NCBI RefSeq assembly: GCF_000523235.1
Contig: NZ_CP006850.1
Location: forward strand, 6,324,001 to 6,388,000
Length of the DNA: 64,000 nucleotides
Reading direction: 5' to 3'
From: Nocardia nova SH22a
Lineage (GTDB): Bacteria; Actinomycetota; Actinomycetes; Mycobacteriales; Mycobacteriaceae
Under the pieces are notes generated by a model. That model saw only the letters and a list, made by a program, of their open reading frames with translations. It had not been told where the DNA came from and searched no databases. A program made the translations under genes and the position numbers. Positions 9,505 through 17,466 of the stretch are shown in pieces. Position 1 is the stretch's first letter; every line of letters begins with the position of its first letter.

Positions 9505-10650
9505 TCAGCTGGAAGCAGGCGGCGGCTCGGTGTAGTCGCCACCGATCACTCCGCCCGGGATGGTTCTCGGCGCGGGCCCCAGGAGTTCTTCGGCATTCTC
9601 CATATTCCGCAGCCACTCGGGAAGATCGTGAGTCTTTTCCTCACCCTCGCCCTTCCCCTTGGCGCCACCCATACCGCCCATCCCCGGCATGCCCGAGGTA
9701 CCGGCCTTTGCACCGGACAGACCCGCGGCGACCGCACCCGGTTTTCCCGCCGCCGGACTTCCCGGAACACTGCGCCCGCCACCCGGTGTGGTACCTCCGG
9801 AAAGCCCACCGAGCCCACCACCCGGATAACCGCCGCCGCCACTCGACAGACCACTGGGAGTCGTCTGCGCACCCGATCCCGACGGATTCACACTGCTGGG
9901 AACCGTGGGTGTATTCGCCGCCGGATCGGTACTCGCCGGAGTCGTGGAAGCCGGGTTCGTGGACGTGGGATTCTGCGTGGTATCACCGGGTTGGTTCCCC
10001 GGCTGGCCCGGATTCGGAGCGGGCGCCGGACCGCTCGGACTCGGACTGGGACTCGGCCCCGTCGGCGGAACGTAACCCGTCGGCTTCTCCGGCTTGTACA
10101 ACGGATCGGCAGGATTGTCCGGCACCGGAAGAATAGGAATCTGCCCGTCGGCCGTCGTGAACTGAGCGACGTAATGGTCCCGCATCGCATCCCGCGCGGC
10201 ATTCTCGCAATCATGCCGCACCGAGGCCGAACTCGGCCCGTGCATGGGGCCGAGACTCCAGCTCCTGGGGTTGTACCAGCTACCACCGTCCGGCGGCCGG
10301 TCGACAGCGTTCCTGGTCTTGTCCACACCGTCGACGGTCGAGGAAACCCGCTGCGACAACTCATTGAGCGGCCCCACCAGATCCAGCGCCCGTTCGGCGT
10401 ACTTGCGCACAGCCTCCCGCGTGGATTCCGCCGCCGGCCCACTCCACGCCGCCGAACTGGAGTTGTGAATACGAGCCGCGAACAACTCCGCAGCCGAATT
10501 CCACCGCTGCGCAATCTGCTCGAACTCACCCCGCCCGTTGTTCGCCTCGGTGGTATTCAACGAAACGAACGCGTTGTAAATCTTCCAGTGACTCCAACTG
10601 TCGGTGTGCTCACCACCGTCGGTGATCCGGCGGTTCTCGTTGCCGGTCAA
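9505..10650 (-). CDS. PPE/WXG100-like ESX substrate with Pro/Gly-rich tail
   Basis: 381 residues. The N-terminal 170 residues are helical and of WXG100/PPE type, with AAELFAARIHNSSSAAWSGPAAESTREAVRKYAE carrying the W-S-G turn between two helices. The C-terminal half is Pro/Ser/Gly/Thr-rich low complexity and ends in a charged segment (KGKGEGEEKTHDLPEWLRNMENAEELL). The start is TTG 10650, overlapping the stop of the upstream gene by 4 bp (TTGA), which implies translational coupling. It is probably exported through an ESX system with the help of the downstream EspG protein. Confidence 0.72.
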   Translation of the reverse strand: MTGNENRRITDGGEHTDSWSHWKIYNAFVSLNTTEANNGRGEFEQIAQRWNSAAELFAARIHNSSSAAWSGPAAESTREAVRKYAERALDLVGPLNELSQRVSSTVDGVDKTRNAVDRPPDGGSWYNPRSWSLGPMHGPSSASVRHDCENAARDAMRDHYVAQFTTADGQIPILPVPDNPADPLYKPEKPTGYVPPTGPSPSPSPSGPAPAPNPGQPGNQPGDTTQNPTSTNPASTTPASTDPAANTPTVPSSVNPSGSGAQTTPSGLSSGGGGYPGGGLGGLSGGTTPGGGRSVPGSPAAGKPGAVAAGLSGAKAGTSGMPGMGGMGGAKGKGEGEEKTHDLPEWLRNMENAEELLGPAPRTIPGGVIGGDYTEPPPASS

Positions 10651-11168
10651 CTCGACGCACCCACTGCCGGGCTCGGAGGTGTGACGCCGGGCTGGACCTT
10701 CACAGTTCCGATGGGACTGGCAGGTGCATTCGCCATCAACGAGTTGTACTCGGCCGCGAACTCAGCATCGGTTTCCATGTACTTCTGCGCGATCGTACGA
10801 TGAAGAGTCTGAATTTGGTCGACTATGTCGTAATGCTGCTGCAGGATATCGTAGACGTTGTTCGGCGAATCCCTGGACGGATCTACAATTGCCGCTTTTC
10901 CTCGAAACCAGCCCACCATTACCTTGGAAGATTCCAGGTCCTGGGTAGTCTCGCCGAGCCCCCAGTGCTCACGGCGAGAAATATTCAATGCGATGCCCTG
11001 GAGGTCTCTAATCTCCTCTTTGAAGGCCTTGCAGTCACGTTCGATATAGGCAAACTCGGCGGCATCGACCCGCACGTTGCCTGTAAATTTTACACCTAAG
11101 CTACCTTCTTGGGCACTAGTTATCGAGGTAGCCAAAGGGCCGGATGGTGACGCATTTTCAGCACCCAT
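10647..11168 (-). CDS. Hypothetical ESX-cluster protein, 173 residues
   Basis: Unrecognised 173-residue protein from ATG 11168 with a GGAGAGG ribosome binding site. It is largely helical and charged (AEFAYIERDCKAFKEEIRDLQGIALNIS and VYDILQQHYDIVDQIQTLHRTIAQKYMETDAEFAAEYN), a pattern of two long helices that suits a helical-hairpin partner of a PPE protein; the tail is Pro/Ser/Ala-rich. It overlaps the PPE-like gene by 4 bp. It could therefore be the PE-like half of a secreted pair (inference). The base composition is visibly less GC-rich than in the backbone genes. Confidence 0.6.
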   Translation of the reverse strand: MGAENASPSGPLATSITSAQEGSLGVKFTGNVRVDAAEFAYIERDCKAFKEEIRDLQGIALNISRREHWGLGETTQDLESSKVMVGWFRGKAAIVDPSRDSPNNVYDILQQHYDIVDQIQTLHRTIAQKYMETDAEFAAEYNSLMANAPASPIGTVKVQPGVTPPSPAVGASS

Positions 11169-11224
11169 AAATCGAACCTCTCCCCGTGCGGTCCCTATAA
11201 AGTTCAGCTGATATCAAACAACTC

Positions 11225-11797
11225 TTACAGGCCGGCTGGTATCGCAGGCACAATCTCATCCGCCAGCCGCTTGGCAATATCACAAGAGTCCTGTGCACCA
11301 GTGTCACGCGCAGAAGGGGGGTTGTTTACGCTGATCTCCAAGCTACCCCCCTGAATCTCGACGTTGATAACACATGCTGCATGCGAATCCTGTCCGTTGA
11401 CATGCGAAGTCACTGCTGACCGCCCAGCAACCGTCGACTCACCGTCAACAACGAAGTCTTTGTTGGCACGCACCATGGCCAGGGTTATGTTGCTCGAATC
11501 GATCGTGGCGCCATATCCGTCCCCTCCAGCCTGAACCCAGCGGCAGCCGCGCCACTTGATACCTCCAGCTCCGTCCTGGCTGTCGGCCCCCTTGTTCTTC
11601 AGGTGCTCATCTTGGACGACAGACGCGGGAATCTGACATGCGTCGAATCCTGCTGGCACATCAGACGCGATCGTCGACATCGCTGTCGCGTTCTGACTGC
11701 TCGCCGTCGAGCCTCCACCCGAGTTGCACGCCGAAACCAGCGCTACCACACCGAATCCCAGGGCAACACCCCGCGCTACCGACCACCAGTTGCTCAT
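11225..11797 (-). CDS. DUF3558 family lipoprotein
   Basis: 190 residues with a type II signal peptide: MSNWWSVARGVALGFGVVALVSAC ends in the lipobox LVSAC, so Cys24 should be lipidated and the protein anchored on the outer face of the membrane. The mature part has the DUF3558 layout, with four further cysteines (DACQIP, WRGCRW, HAACVI, DSCDIA) that can form two disulfides. ATG 11797 has a clear AAGGGGCGAG ribosome binding site. DUF3558 lipoproteins often sit beside PPE/EspG genes in Nocardia-like genomes. Function unknown. Confidence 0.75.
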   Translation of the reverse strand: MSNWWSVARGVALGFGVVALVSACNSGGGSTASSQNATAMSTIASDVPAGFDACQIPASVVQDEHLKNKGADSQDGAGGIKWRGCRWVQAGGDGYGATIDSSNITLAMVRANKDFVVDGESTVAGRSAVTSHVNGQDSHAACVINVEIQGGSLEISVNNPPSARDTGAQDSCDIAKRLADEIVPAIPAGL

Positions 11798-11806
11798 CTC
11801 GCCCCT

Positions 11807-12022
11807 TCAGCACGCCAGTACATCGACCATCCGGGGTCGGACCGGCTCTCCCCGCCCCATCTCAAACTCGAGTAGACGGTACCGGGCGGCCATACGGTAC
11901 GCAAAGGAAGCAAGCACCTCGAATCGGTCATCATCGCCTACTGAAGCTGTGACAACCAACTTGCGGGTCAGGCCACCAAGCAGAACTCCGCTGATCGAAT
12001 CCCCGCGATGAATGCATCCCAT
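11807..12022 (-). CDS. Possible small protein between the DUF397 and DUF3558 genes
   Basis: 71-codon frame from ATG 12022, overlapping the 3' end of the DUF397 gene by 55 bp and ending 9 bp before the DUF3558 start. The second half (DDDRFEVLASFAYRMAARYRLLEFEMG) looks protein-like and the spacing suits an operon, but third positions are only moderately GC-rich and I recognise no family. It could equally be a chance open frame. Confidence 0.3.
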   Translation of the reverse strand: MGCIHRGDSISGVLLGGLTRKLVVTASVGDDDRFEVLASFAYRMAARYRLLEFEMGRGEPVRPRMVDVLAC

Positions 12023-12321
12023 TCGCCGGATGTGTAGGCCAGTACCGTTCCGTCCTCTGCGCGAAGAACAACTCTGCCGTCACCCTTCACCTCGACCGAC
12101 GGCACTCCGTCGAACACACCCTGTTCGACACCGGTCGCCAGGTCGAGAAATACCTGCCACAGCTCCGCGGCAACCTCGATAACAGGTTGTGCCGCAGGAT
12201 CATTCGAGGCATCGCGCAGATACTTGCTGTCCCGTACGAGTACCAAATCCCCTGCGAACCGCACCTCTACACAAGTGTGTTCCGAGCCTGAGAACGACGA
12301 CTTGAACCACTTCGAGCGCAT
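11968..12321 (-). CDS. DUF397 domain protein
   Basis: 117 residues from ATG 12321 (MRSKWFKSSFSGSEHTCVEV). The family signature W-x-KSSxSG...CVEV is present at the start, followed by VLVRDSKYLRDAS and a second half-repeat ending FIAGIRSAEF. DUF397 proteins are small partners of WhiJ-like XRE regulators and are often genetically paired with anti-sigma-like ATPases in actinomycetes. Here it lies 85 bp downstream of such a regulator on the same strand. An upstream GTG at 12351 is an alternative start. Confidence 0.8.
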   Translation of the reverse strand: MRSKWFKSSFSGSEHTCVEVRFAGDLVLVRDSKYLRDASNDPAAQPVIEVAAELWQVFLDLATGVEQGVFDGVPSVEVKGDGRVVLRAEDGTVLAYTSGEWDAFIAGIRSAEFCLVA

Positions 12322-12406
12322 GCTCGCCAGCCTAGTGGACCGGTTGACCAACTGGCACGCCGATCTCGGCGCTGCCGCGCCGGATCACACCGCGCCCGGC
12401 GCTGTC

Positions 12407-13264
12407 TCACCTCAGTCCACGCTCGACGTCGGCAATCAACTTCAAGGAGTCCGAGCGGTCCAGTGCCGATGTGCGCGCCGACGCATATTGGTACTTCAGC
12501 TGTTCGACCATCCGCCCGTCATCGATCAGCTCGGCGTAAACAGCGGACTCCAGCCATGCCACGGTCGGCAGACGCGGACTGTCGAAATCGAGAAGATGCA
12601 TGGTCGCGGCATTGACAGCCGCACTGCCCTCCGCGGTGAAGGGAATCACCCGGAGATCAATAGTTTCCGGATTCCCATCAACCATCTCGATGACGTGCCG
12701 CAACTGTGCACGCTGCACACTCGGCCCGCCGACCTGCTGCATCAAGGCCGCCTGACCGACAACAACCGTCAAGCGCAGGCCGCCTTCGGTGAGACGTTGC
12801 TGTCGCCGCAGCCGCGCGCTGACCCTCTGTTCCGATTCGGCGGGCTTGGTCGCAACGATCGAAGTCGTCAGCGCCCGAATGTAGTCCTCGGTCTGCAGTA
12901 GCCCAGGGATCACGCCGCTCTCATAGCTGTTGATCGACGAGGCACCGTGCTCCAAGCCGAAATAACGCAGCGTTCCCTCACCGAAGAGCGCGGAATACTG
13001 CGCCCACCATCCGCGGTCCTTGGCAGTCGCTCGAAGCGCAAGCAATTCCTCCCGTTCGTCGGGAGCTACTTCAAGCAAGTCGAGGAGAGCCGACATCTTG
13101 CTCTCCGTCATCACACCTTTGAAGTTGACCACCTGCGACCAGTAGGTGGCCCCGATGCCGAGCGTCTTCTGGATGGCACCCGATGTCACGCCAAGTTCCT
13201 TCGCGCGCTGCCGAACACGAAGCATCAGTTCCCAACCGGCAACAGTCGGAGAGGGCTGCGTCAT
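12407..13264 (-). CDS. XRE-type HTH regulator with DUF5753 domain (WhiJ-like)
   Basis: 285 residues from ATG 13264, with GGGAGA upstream at good spacing. The N-terminal helix-turn-helix (MLRVRQRAKELGVTSGAIQKTLGIGATYWSQVVNFKG) is followed by a DUF5753-type C-terminal domain, recognisable by ESGVIPGLLQTEDYIRAL and later RVIPFTAEGSAAVN. Such proteins pair with DUF397 products, as here. Likely an autoregulated control protein for this accessory block; the operator and signal are unknown. The open frame extends 20 codons further upstream without support. Confidence 0.83.
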   Translation of the reverse strand: MTQPSPTVAGWELMLRVRQRAKELGVTSGAIQKTLGIGATYWSQVVNFKGVMTESKMSALLDLLEVAPDEREELLALRATAKDRGWWAQYSALFGEGTLRYFGLEHGASSINSYESGVIPGLLQTEDYIRALTTSIVATKPAESEQRVSARLRRQQRLTEGGLRLTVVVGQAALMQQVGGPSVQRAQLRHVIEMVDGNPETIDLRVIPFTAEGSAAVNAATMHLLDFDSPRLPTVAWLESAVYAELIDDGRMVEQLKYQYASARTSALDRSDSLKLIADVERGLR

Positions 13265-13423
13265 GGGTCTCCCTGATCGAAGTGGCTCGCAGAGCGTCGA
13301 ACAGAAGTGTACCGGAATCCACATTGATGTTGATTACTGAATTTCAGTACTGTAACTTCACTGTCGGGTTCACCCCACTTCGAAAAAGTCAGCCATCAGC
13401 GCGCTCGAGGGGATCGGGGAACG

Positions 13424-13705
13424 ATGTCGGTGCAGGTAGTCGATGGTGTACGCATAATCAGCGATCGGTGCGCGCATCAGGCGCGGTCGGTCGGGCACGG
13501 GGGTTGGGCGGTTTCGTTCCTACCCGGTAGGACACTCACCCTTGCGCAAGCCCTGGATGCGGTGCGGTTCGCCGAGTTCGTTGACAGTGCATCGGTTTTC
13601 GCGAAATCGCTCGGATTGACCACGCGAGAAGCGGTGCACTTCGCACTCGACGAACCCGCGTGGCCGGTTCGGTTCTTCCGCAACGATCGGCGGTCGATCC
13701 GATGA
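13424..13705 (+). CDS. Hypothetical protein, 93 residues
   Basis: Unrecognised 93-residue protein starting at ATG 13424 after a GAGGGGATCGGGG stretch. The sequence (VGHGGWAVSFLPGRTLTLAQALDAVRFAEFVDSAS) suggests a small mixed alpha/beta protein; no membrane segment or cysteine pair. The stop codon overlaps the next gene's ATG by 4 bp, so it heads a rightward operon with the DUF4254, HATPase-like and probably YbaB-like genes. Confidence 0.6.
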   Translation: MSVQVVDGVRIISDRCAHQARSVGHGGWAVSFLPGRTLTLAQALDAVRFAEFVDSASVFAKSLGLTTREAVHFALDEPAWPVRFFRNDRRSIR

Positions 13706-14187
13706 GTCGGCCGGAACGGCCCCACAGCGCCGCGTCGGGCATGTTGCCGACGAACGATCAAGTACTCGAGGCAATGGCGGGCAACGTCCGAGACTTCCAC
13801 CCCGTCCTCGTCGCCGCATGCGAGTTGGCCGAATGGCACGGATTACGGGCGCGGGCCACATCGACAGCAGATCACGAAATCGACTGTGCGCGAGCCATGC
13901 TCGTGCGGAACATCGACAGGTGGGTTGCCGGGGAGGTTCCGCGCCCGCACGGCGGCGCGACCATGCACAGCGAGACGCTGGGGATGGTGGTCGATCGGCT
14001 TGCTCGGTTCTCCGTGGATGCCTATGGGGTGCTGGCTCATGGTGCACCGGCGGGCGAGTTGCACTTCGCGTGGAAGAGGTTGGCGGAGTTGACGATTGCC
14101 TACGGAGACCTGGCGGGAGCGGTGGCCGCGCGAGATCGGAGACTTCCAGATCTGAGCGCAGCGGGGCTCGATCGTGGCGGGAGGTGA
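13702..14187 (+). CDS. DUF4254 family protein
   Basis: 161 residues from ATG 13702, overlapping the upstream stop by 4 bp (ATGA). It shows the DUF4254 pattern: HPVLVAACELAEWHGLRA, then ADHEIDCARAMLVRNIDRWVA, MHSETLGMVVDRLARFSVDAYGVLA and LHFAWKRLAELTIAYGDLAGAVAARDRRLP. All-helical, cytoplasmic, function unknown. The family is frequent in Nocardia-like genomes next to ESX-associated or HTH/DUF397 genes. Confidence 0.68.
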   Translation: MSRPERPHSAASGMLPTNDQVLEAMAGNVRDFHPVLVAACELAEWHGLRARATSTADHEIDCARAMLVRNIDRWVAGEVPRPHGGATMHSETLGMVVDRLARFSVDAYGVLAHGAPAGELHFAWKRLAELTIAYGDLAGAVAARDRRLPDLSAAGLDRGGR

Positions 14188-14191
14188 TGAC

Positions 14192-14800
14192 GTGGCCGAC
14201 AGTCGATCATCGGCTGCGCAGGAGCTGCTCGAGCAGATTCGTTGCCTGGCAGGTAGTGAGACCCGGGCGCTGGATGCCGCGACCGCCGGGCTGGGCGATG
14301 CCGAGAAGCTGATCTTGTCGACGCAGCTTGCGCGGGTTGCCACGTATATCGCTGCCTGCGTGGAGTATTCGGGCGCACCACCGCCGCATGTTCTGCCCGG
14401 CAACAGTTCCGGCAGTCTCGCATTGTCCGCGCACGGCCCGGCCGTACTGGTTGCCGCGCACTTCGTCCGGAACACCCTGCACCGCTGGGGCTGGGCCGAT
14501 GTGCTCGTCGATGCCGAGTGCGCGACACGGGAACTGACAACGGCTTTCGTCACCGCGATTGCGAAAGCCGGAGTCACCACCCCGACCCGGATGACGCTGC
14601 GACTGCGAGCACCGGCGGACCGGCGCCTGGTCATCGAGCTACGCGACAGCGCGGAGAATGCCCGCATCATCGAGGACGCCGGGGATCTGCTCACCGAACA
14701 GCTGGAACGAATCAGCGTCCGCAGTGGGCAATTTCGTGCGAACGGGCGGACAGTGCTGTGGTGCGAACTGGCACGGCCCGAGCTGTCGCGGTGGATCTGA
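14192..14800 (+). CDS. Degenerate HATPase/anti-sigma-like protein
   Basis: 202 residues from GTG 14192, which has GGGAGG about 8 nt upstream; a GTG at 14174 is the alternative. The second half resembles the RsbW-like HATPase fold, but the N box ExxxNA reads ELTTAFVTAIAKAG without the asparagine, and the DxGxG region reads RDSAENARI. ATP binding is therefore doubtful. WhiJ/DUF397 loci in Streptomyces often carry an anti-sigma-like ATPase, and this may be the local counterpart. The similarity is weak and the assignment tentative. Confidence 0.45.
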   Translation: MADSRSSAAQELLEQIRCLAGSETRALDAATAGLGDAEKLILSTQLARVATYIAACVEYSGAPPPHVLPGNSSGSLALSAHGPAVLVAAHFVRNTLHRWGWADVLVDAECATRELTTAFVTAIAKAGVTTPTRMTLRLRAPADRRLVIELRDSAENARIIEDAGDLLTEQLERISVRSGQFRANGRTVLWCELARPELSRWI

Positions 14801-14926
14801 GTTGGATCCGAGCCGTGCCTGTCAAGCAATCGGTCGCGGCAGTGGTTCGAGGCTACGACGACGGAGAACTGCGGGCTCGTCAAGAGCCCCTGGGCGGCGC
14901 GTACATCCCCTGCGAGGTCGCCGTTC

Positions 14927-14969
14927 TATACAATTTGCGCCCAGATTGTCCGAGCTGTTGTGTCCGGAC
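14927..14969 (+). promoter_or_regulatory. Possible promoter and TTGTCCG-type repeats before the YbaB-like gene
   Basis: A TATACA -10-like element lies at 14927-14932, followed by ATTGTCCG (14945-14952) and TTGTGTCCGGAC (14958-14969). The same half-site words recur upstream of the second Hsp70-like gene (35687-35728) and of the low-complexity/dynamin operon (47549-47571). No good -35 was found, so the promoter part is weak. Confidence 0.35.
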
Positions 14970-15004
14970 GAAGTGCGTAGGTGGACCGAGGAGCGTGACT
15001 GTCG

Positions 15005-15550
15005 ATGTTCGACGACAGCCTGGAGCGTGCGGCCGACGACCTCGAGCAGCGGTCGGAGGGGTTGAAGCAGAAGGCGCAGGTTTACGGCGATCTGCAGAGT
15101 CGGATGCAAGCGCTCAGTGCCACCGAGTCCGTGGCGAACGGTCAGATCCGAGTGACGGTGAACGGCAACGGAATTCCCACGGCCATCGACCTGGCGCCGG
15201 GGATCAGGATGGATTCCGCGGCGCTGTCGCGAGAGATCATGGCCTGTATGCACCGCGCGCAGGCGACGCTGCGCGGGCAGGTGACGGAGCTGGTGCAGGG
15301 AACGGTCGGTGAGGATCTGGTGGGTGACTCGATCATCGATCAGTACAGCCGCCAATTCCCCGAACCCGAGCAGGATCTACCCGCACCACCCTCGGATCCC
15401 GCCCCGACGCCGTCGTATACGCCGCCACCGGCCTTCACTACCGGACCGGAAGCCGTGCCCGGTAGCCGCACACCGAATCGCGATCAGGTCTTCACTCCCG
15501 AGGACCCCGATGACGACGACTATTACCGTCGCAAGTCCTGGATGGTCTGA
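15005..15550 (+). CDS. YbaB/EbfC family protein (EspL-like)
   Basis: 181 residues from ATG 15005. The N-terminal 100 residues have the YbaB fold pattern: a helical start (LERAADDLEQRSEGLKQKAQVYGDLQSRMQALSATE), then the strands QIRVTVNGNGIPTAIDLAPGI and a final helix. The C-terminal 60 residues are Pro-rich and end in an acidic DDDDYYRRKSWMV. YbaB proteins bind DNA as dimers; ESX-linked versions such as M. tuberculosis EspL are cytosolic accessory proteins. Given the EspG/PPE genes nearby, an ESX-related role is plausible but not shown. Confidence 0.68.
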   Translation: MFDDSLERAADDLEQRSEGLKQKAQVYGDLQSRMQALSATESVANGQIRVTVNGNGIPTAIDLAPGIRMDSAALSREIMACMHRAQATLRGQVTELVQGTVGEDLVGDSIIDQYSRQFPEPEQDLPAPPSDPAPTPSYTPPPAFTTGPEAVPGSRTPNRDQVFTPEDPDDDDYYRRKSWMV

Positions 15551-15556
15551 GCGGTT

Positions 15557-16753
15557 TCAGCTCAGCAGGTCGCGGACCACGCCGTCGGCCAGCAGGCGCC
15601 CGCGATCGGTCAGCACCAGGTGGCCCGCGCGCAGCACGGCCAGGCCGTCGGCGATCACCCGGTCGCAGGCCGCGCGGCCTTCGGCGTCCAACTCCGCCAC
15701 GGGCAGGCCGGTGCGCAGTCGCACCCCCAGCATCACCCGCTCGGTGTAGCGCTCCGCGTCGGTCAGGGCCTCCCAGCCCGCGGCGGGCAGGCCACCGTGG
15801 GCGACGCGCTCGGCATAGCGTCCCGGATGCTTCACATTCCACCATCGCACCCCGCCGAGGTGGCTGTGCGCGCCGGGACCGGCGCCGAGCCAGTCGCCGC
15901 CGTCCCAGTAGCCGAGATTGTGCCTGCACTGCCCGGAATCCGTTGCGGCCCAATTGGACACCTCGTACCACCGCAGGCCGGCCGCGGACAGTCTCGCGTC
16001 GATGCGCTCGTAGCGGGCGGCGAGGGTGTCCTCGTCGGGCGCGGGCAGTTCACCGCGACGGACCTTGCGCGCCATCGCGGTGCCGTCCTCGACGATCAGC
16101 GAGTAGGCCGACACGTGGTCGACGCCCGCCGACAGGACGGCGTCGAGGCTGGCGTCCAGGTCGGCGTCGGACTCGCCAGGAGTGCCGTAGATCAGATCGA
16201 GATTGACGTGCTCGAACCCGGCCGCCCGCGCCTCCCGCGCGGCGGCCACCGGACGCCCCGGAGTGTGGGTGCGGTCGAGAATGCGCAGCACATGGCTGGC
16301 GGCCGACTGCATGCCCAGTGAGATCCGCGTGTACCCGGCGGACCGCAGGCGCTCGAAGAATTCCGGGGAGGTGGACTCCGGATTGGATTCCGTGGTCACC
16401 TCCGCTCCGGGGGCCAGGGTGAAGTTCGCGCGCACGGCATCGAGGACCTCGGACAGGCCGTCACCGCCCAGCAGCGAGGGCGTACCCCCGCCGACGAACA
16501 CCGTCGACACCGGCGGCTGCGCACTCGGCAGGCCGTCGAAAGCCGCTGCCGCCGAGGCCAATTCGCCACGCAGCGCCTCGAGCCACGACTGCGGCGACGC
16601 CGAGGTCCCCAGCTCCCCCGCGGTGTAGGTGTTGAAATCGCAGTATCCACAGCGCGTCGCACAGAACGGGACGTGCACGTAGATACCGAACGGACCGCCG
16701 CCGAAATCACGCAGCGTCGGCGCGTCGATGGCTTCGGGAGCGAGTGCGGTCAC
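15557..16753 (-). CDS. hemW: Radical SAM heme chaperone HemW
   Basis: 398 residues from GTG 16753 (VTALAPEAIDAPTLRDFGG). The radical SAM motif CATRCGYC (CxxxCxxC) binds the 4Fe-4S cluster, preceded by FGIYVHVPF; VFVGGGTPSLL and ISLGMQSA are further HemN/HemW signatures. The length and the absence of HemN-specific N-terminal residues favour HemW, which delivers heme to respiratory enzymes, over an oxygen-independent coproporphyrinogen oxidase, though older annotation often says HemN. It converges on the YbaB-like gene with a 6-bp gap. Confidence 0.9.
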   Translation of the reverse strand: MTALAPEAIDAPTLRDFGGGPFGIYVHVPFCATRCGYCDFNTYTAGELGTSASPQSWLEALRGELASAAAAFDGLPSAQPPVSTVFVGGGTPSLLGGDGLSEVLDAVRANFTLAPGAEVTTESNPESTSPEFFERLRSAGYTRISLGMQSAASHVLRILDRTHTPGRPVAAAREARAAGFEHVNLDLIYGTPGESDADLDASLDAVLSAGVDHVSAYSLIVEDGTAMARKVRRGELPAPDEDTLAARYERIDARLSAAGLRWYEVSNWAATDSGQCRHNLGYWDGGDWLGAGPGAHSHLGGVRWWNVKHPGRYAERVAHGGLPAAGWEALTDAERYTERVMLGVRLRTGLPVAELDAEGRAACDRVIADGLAVLRAGHLVLTDRGRLLADGVVRDLLS

Positions 16754-16760
16754 CCCACCA

Positions 16761-16795
16761 GTGTGCCCGCCGCCCACCAGTGACGGCGGGCACAC
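16761..16795 (-). terminator. Perfect 12-bp inverted repeat between two leftward genes
   Basis: GTGTGCCCGCCG at 16761-16772 pairs exactly with CGGCGGGCACAC at 16784-16795 across an 11-nt loop. It lies 6 bp beyond the stop of the SnoaL-like gene and just upstream of hemW, so it probably ends the SnoaL-like transcript. There is no T-tract, which is common in this group. Confidence 0.55.
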
Positions 16796-16801
16796 CACCC
16801 G

Positions 16802-17194
16802 TCACGCACTCCCGACGACAATCGTGTTCTGATTGGCGGCCAGCAACCACCGGCCGTCCTCCTTCGTCATCACATACATCGGCGCACCGGCCGCCGTTTC
16901 CGCGCCGGACCGGCTCCGATACTGCTGACGCACCGTCACCGCGGCCACATCGGGCCGCAGGAACAACACCCGGTCGACCTCGTAGGTCGCGGTCCCCTCC
17001 GCCGTCGAACCGGGCAGCACCCCGGCGGTGAATTCGGCGATGGCGTCGCGGCCGTACAACCGTTTGCCGTGCCCGGTCGTCCATACGGCATCGGCGCGGA
17101 ACAGCGAGACGAACTCCTCGACCAGCTCGCCGTGTTGCGCATGTTCGATTCGGGCCACCACGTCGCGGATCTCTTGCAGATCTGAATCACTCAT
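16802..17194 (-). CDS. SnoaL-like / SgcJ-type NTF2-fold protein
   Basis: 130 residues from ATG 17194 with GGGTGGGAG as ribosome binding site. The NTF2-like pattern is clear: EIRDVVARIEHAQ..., FVSLFRADAVWTTGHGKRLYGRDAIAEFTAGVLPG, VDRVLFLRPDVAAVTVRQQYRS and a final MTKEDGRWLLAANQNT, typical of the SgcJ/EcaC and DUF4440 group. Catalytic function cannot be predicted. It is divergent from the sirA leader region. Confidence 0.78.
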   Translation of the reverse strand: MSDSDLQEIRDVVARIEHAQHGELVEEFVSLFRADAVWTTGHGKRLYGRDAIAEFTAGVLPGSTAEGTATYEVDRVLFLRPDVAAVTVRQQYRSRSGAETAAGAPMYVMTKEDGRWLLAANQNTIVVGSA

Positions 17195-17360
17195 GGCTCC
17201 CACCCTGATTCCTGAACCAAAGTTCAGGTCAAGGACTCCGCCCCGGAAAGAATCCGGTCGGTCTATGACGCATCTCACAAAACAGGTCGGCCGTCCAGGG
17301 AATTTCCCCCGATTCTGCGGGAAATATCACCCACCGGTCGGAAAGACCTGGCTGACATGG

Positions 17361-17366
17361 CACAAT
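17361..17366 (+). promoter_or_regulatory. -10 element for a leaderless sirA leader transcript
   Basis: CACAAT at 17361-17366 ends 7 nt before the A of the leader-peptide ATG (17374). That spacing puts the transcription start on the ATG itself, as for leaderless mycobacterial cysteine-leader ORFs. The -35 region (about 17338-17343) is weak. Confidence 0.45.
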
Positions 17367-17373
17367 AAGTCTC

Positions 17374-17466
17374 ATGACCGGACTTGGAGTACGACTCGTG
17401 GCGCGCCGCCACGTCGACTTCAAGCGTGTCTGCAGCGCCAGCTGTCTGCCGGAAAGCCTCCGGTAG
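17374..17466 (+). CDS. Cysteine-containing leader peptide of the sirA-cys operon
   Basis: A 30-codon ORF, ATG 17374 to TAG 17466, encodes MTGLGVRLVARRHVDFKRV followed by CSASCLPESLR. The core LVARRHVDxxRVxSAxC matches the actinobacterial putative-leader-peptide motif found before sulfur-assimilation genes. In mycobacteria such leaderless ORFs act as cysteine-responsive attenuators: ribosome stalling at cysteine codons when charged tRNA-Cys is scarce opens the downstream ribosome binding site. Here the cysteine codons are at positions 20 and 24. sirA starts 131 bp after the stop. The function is inferred from the motif and position. Confidence 0.8.
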   Translation: MTGLGVRLVARRHVDFKRVCSASCLPESLR

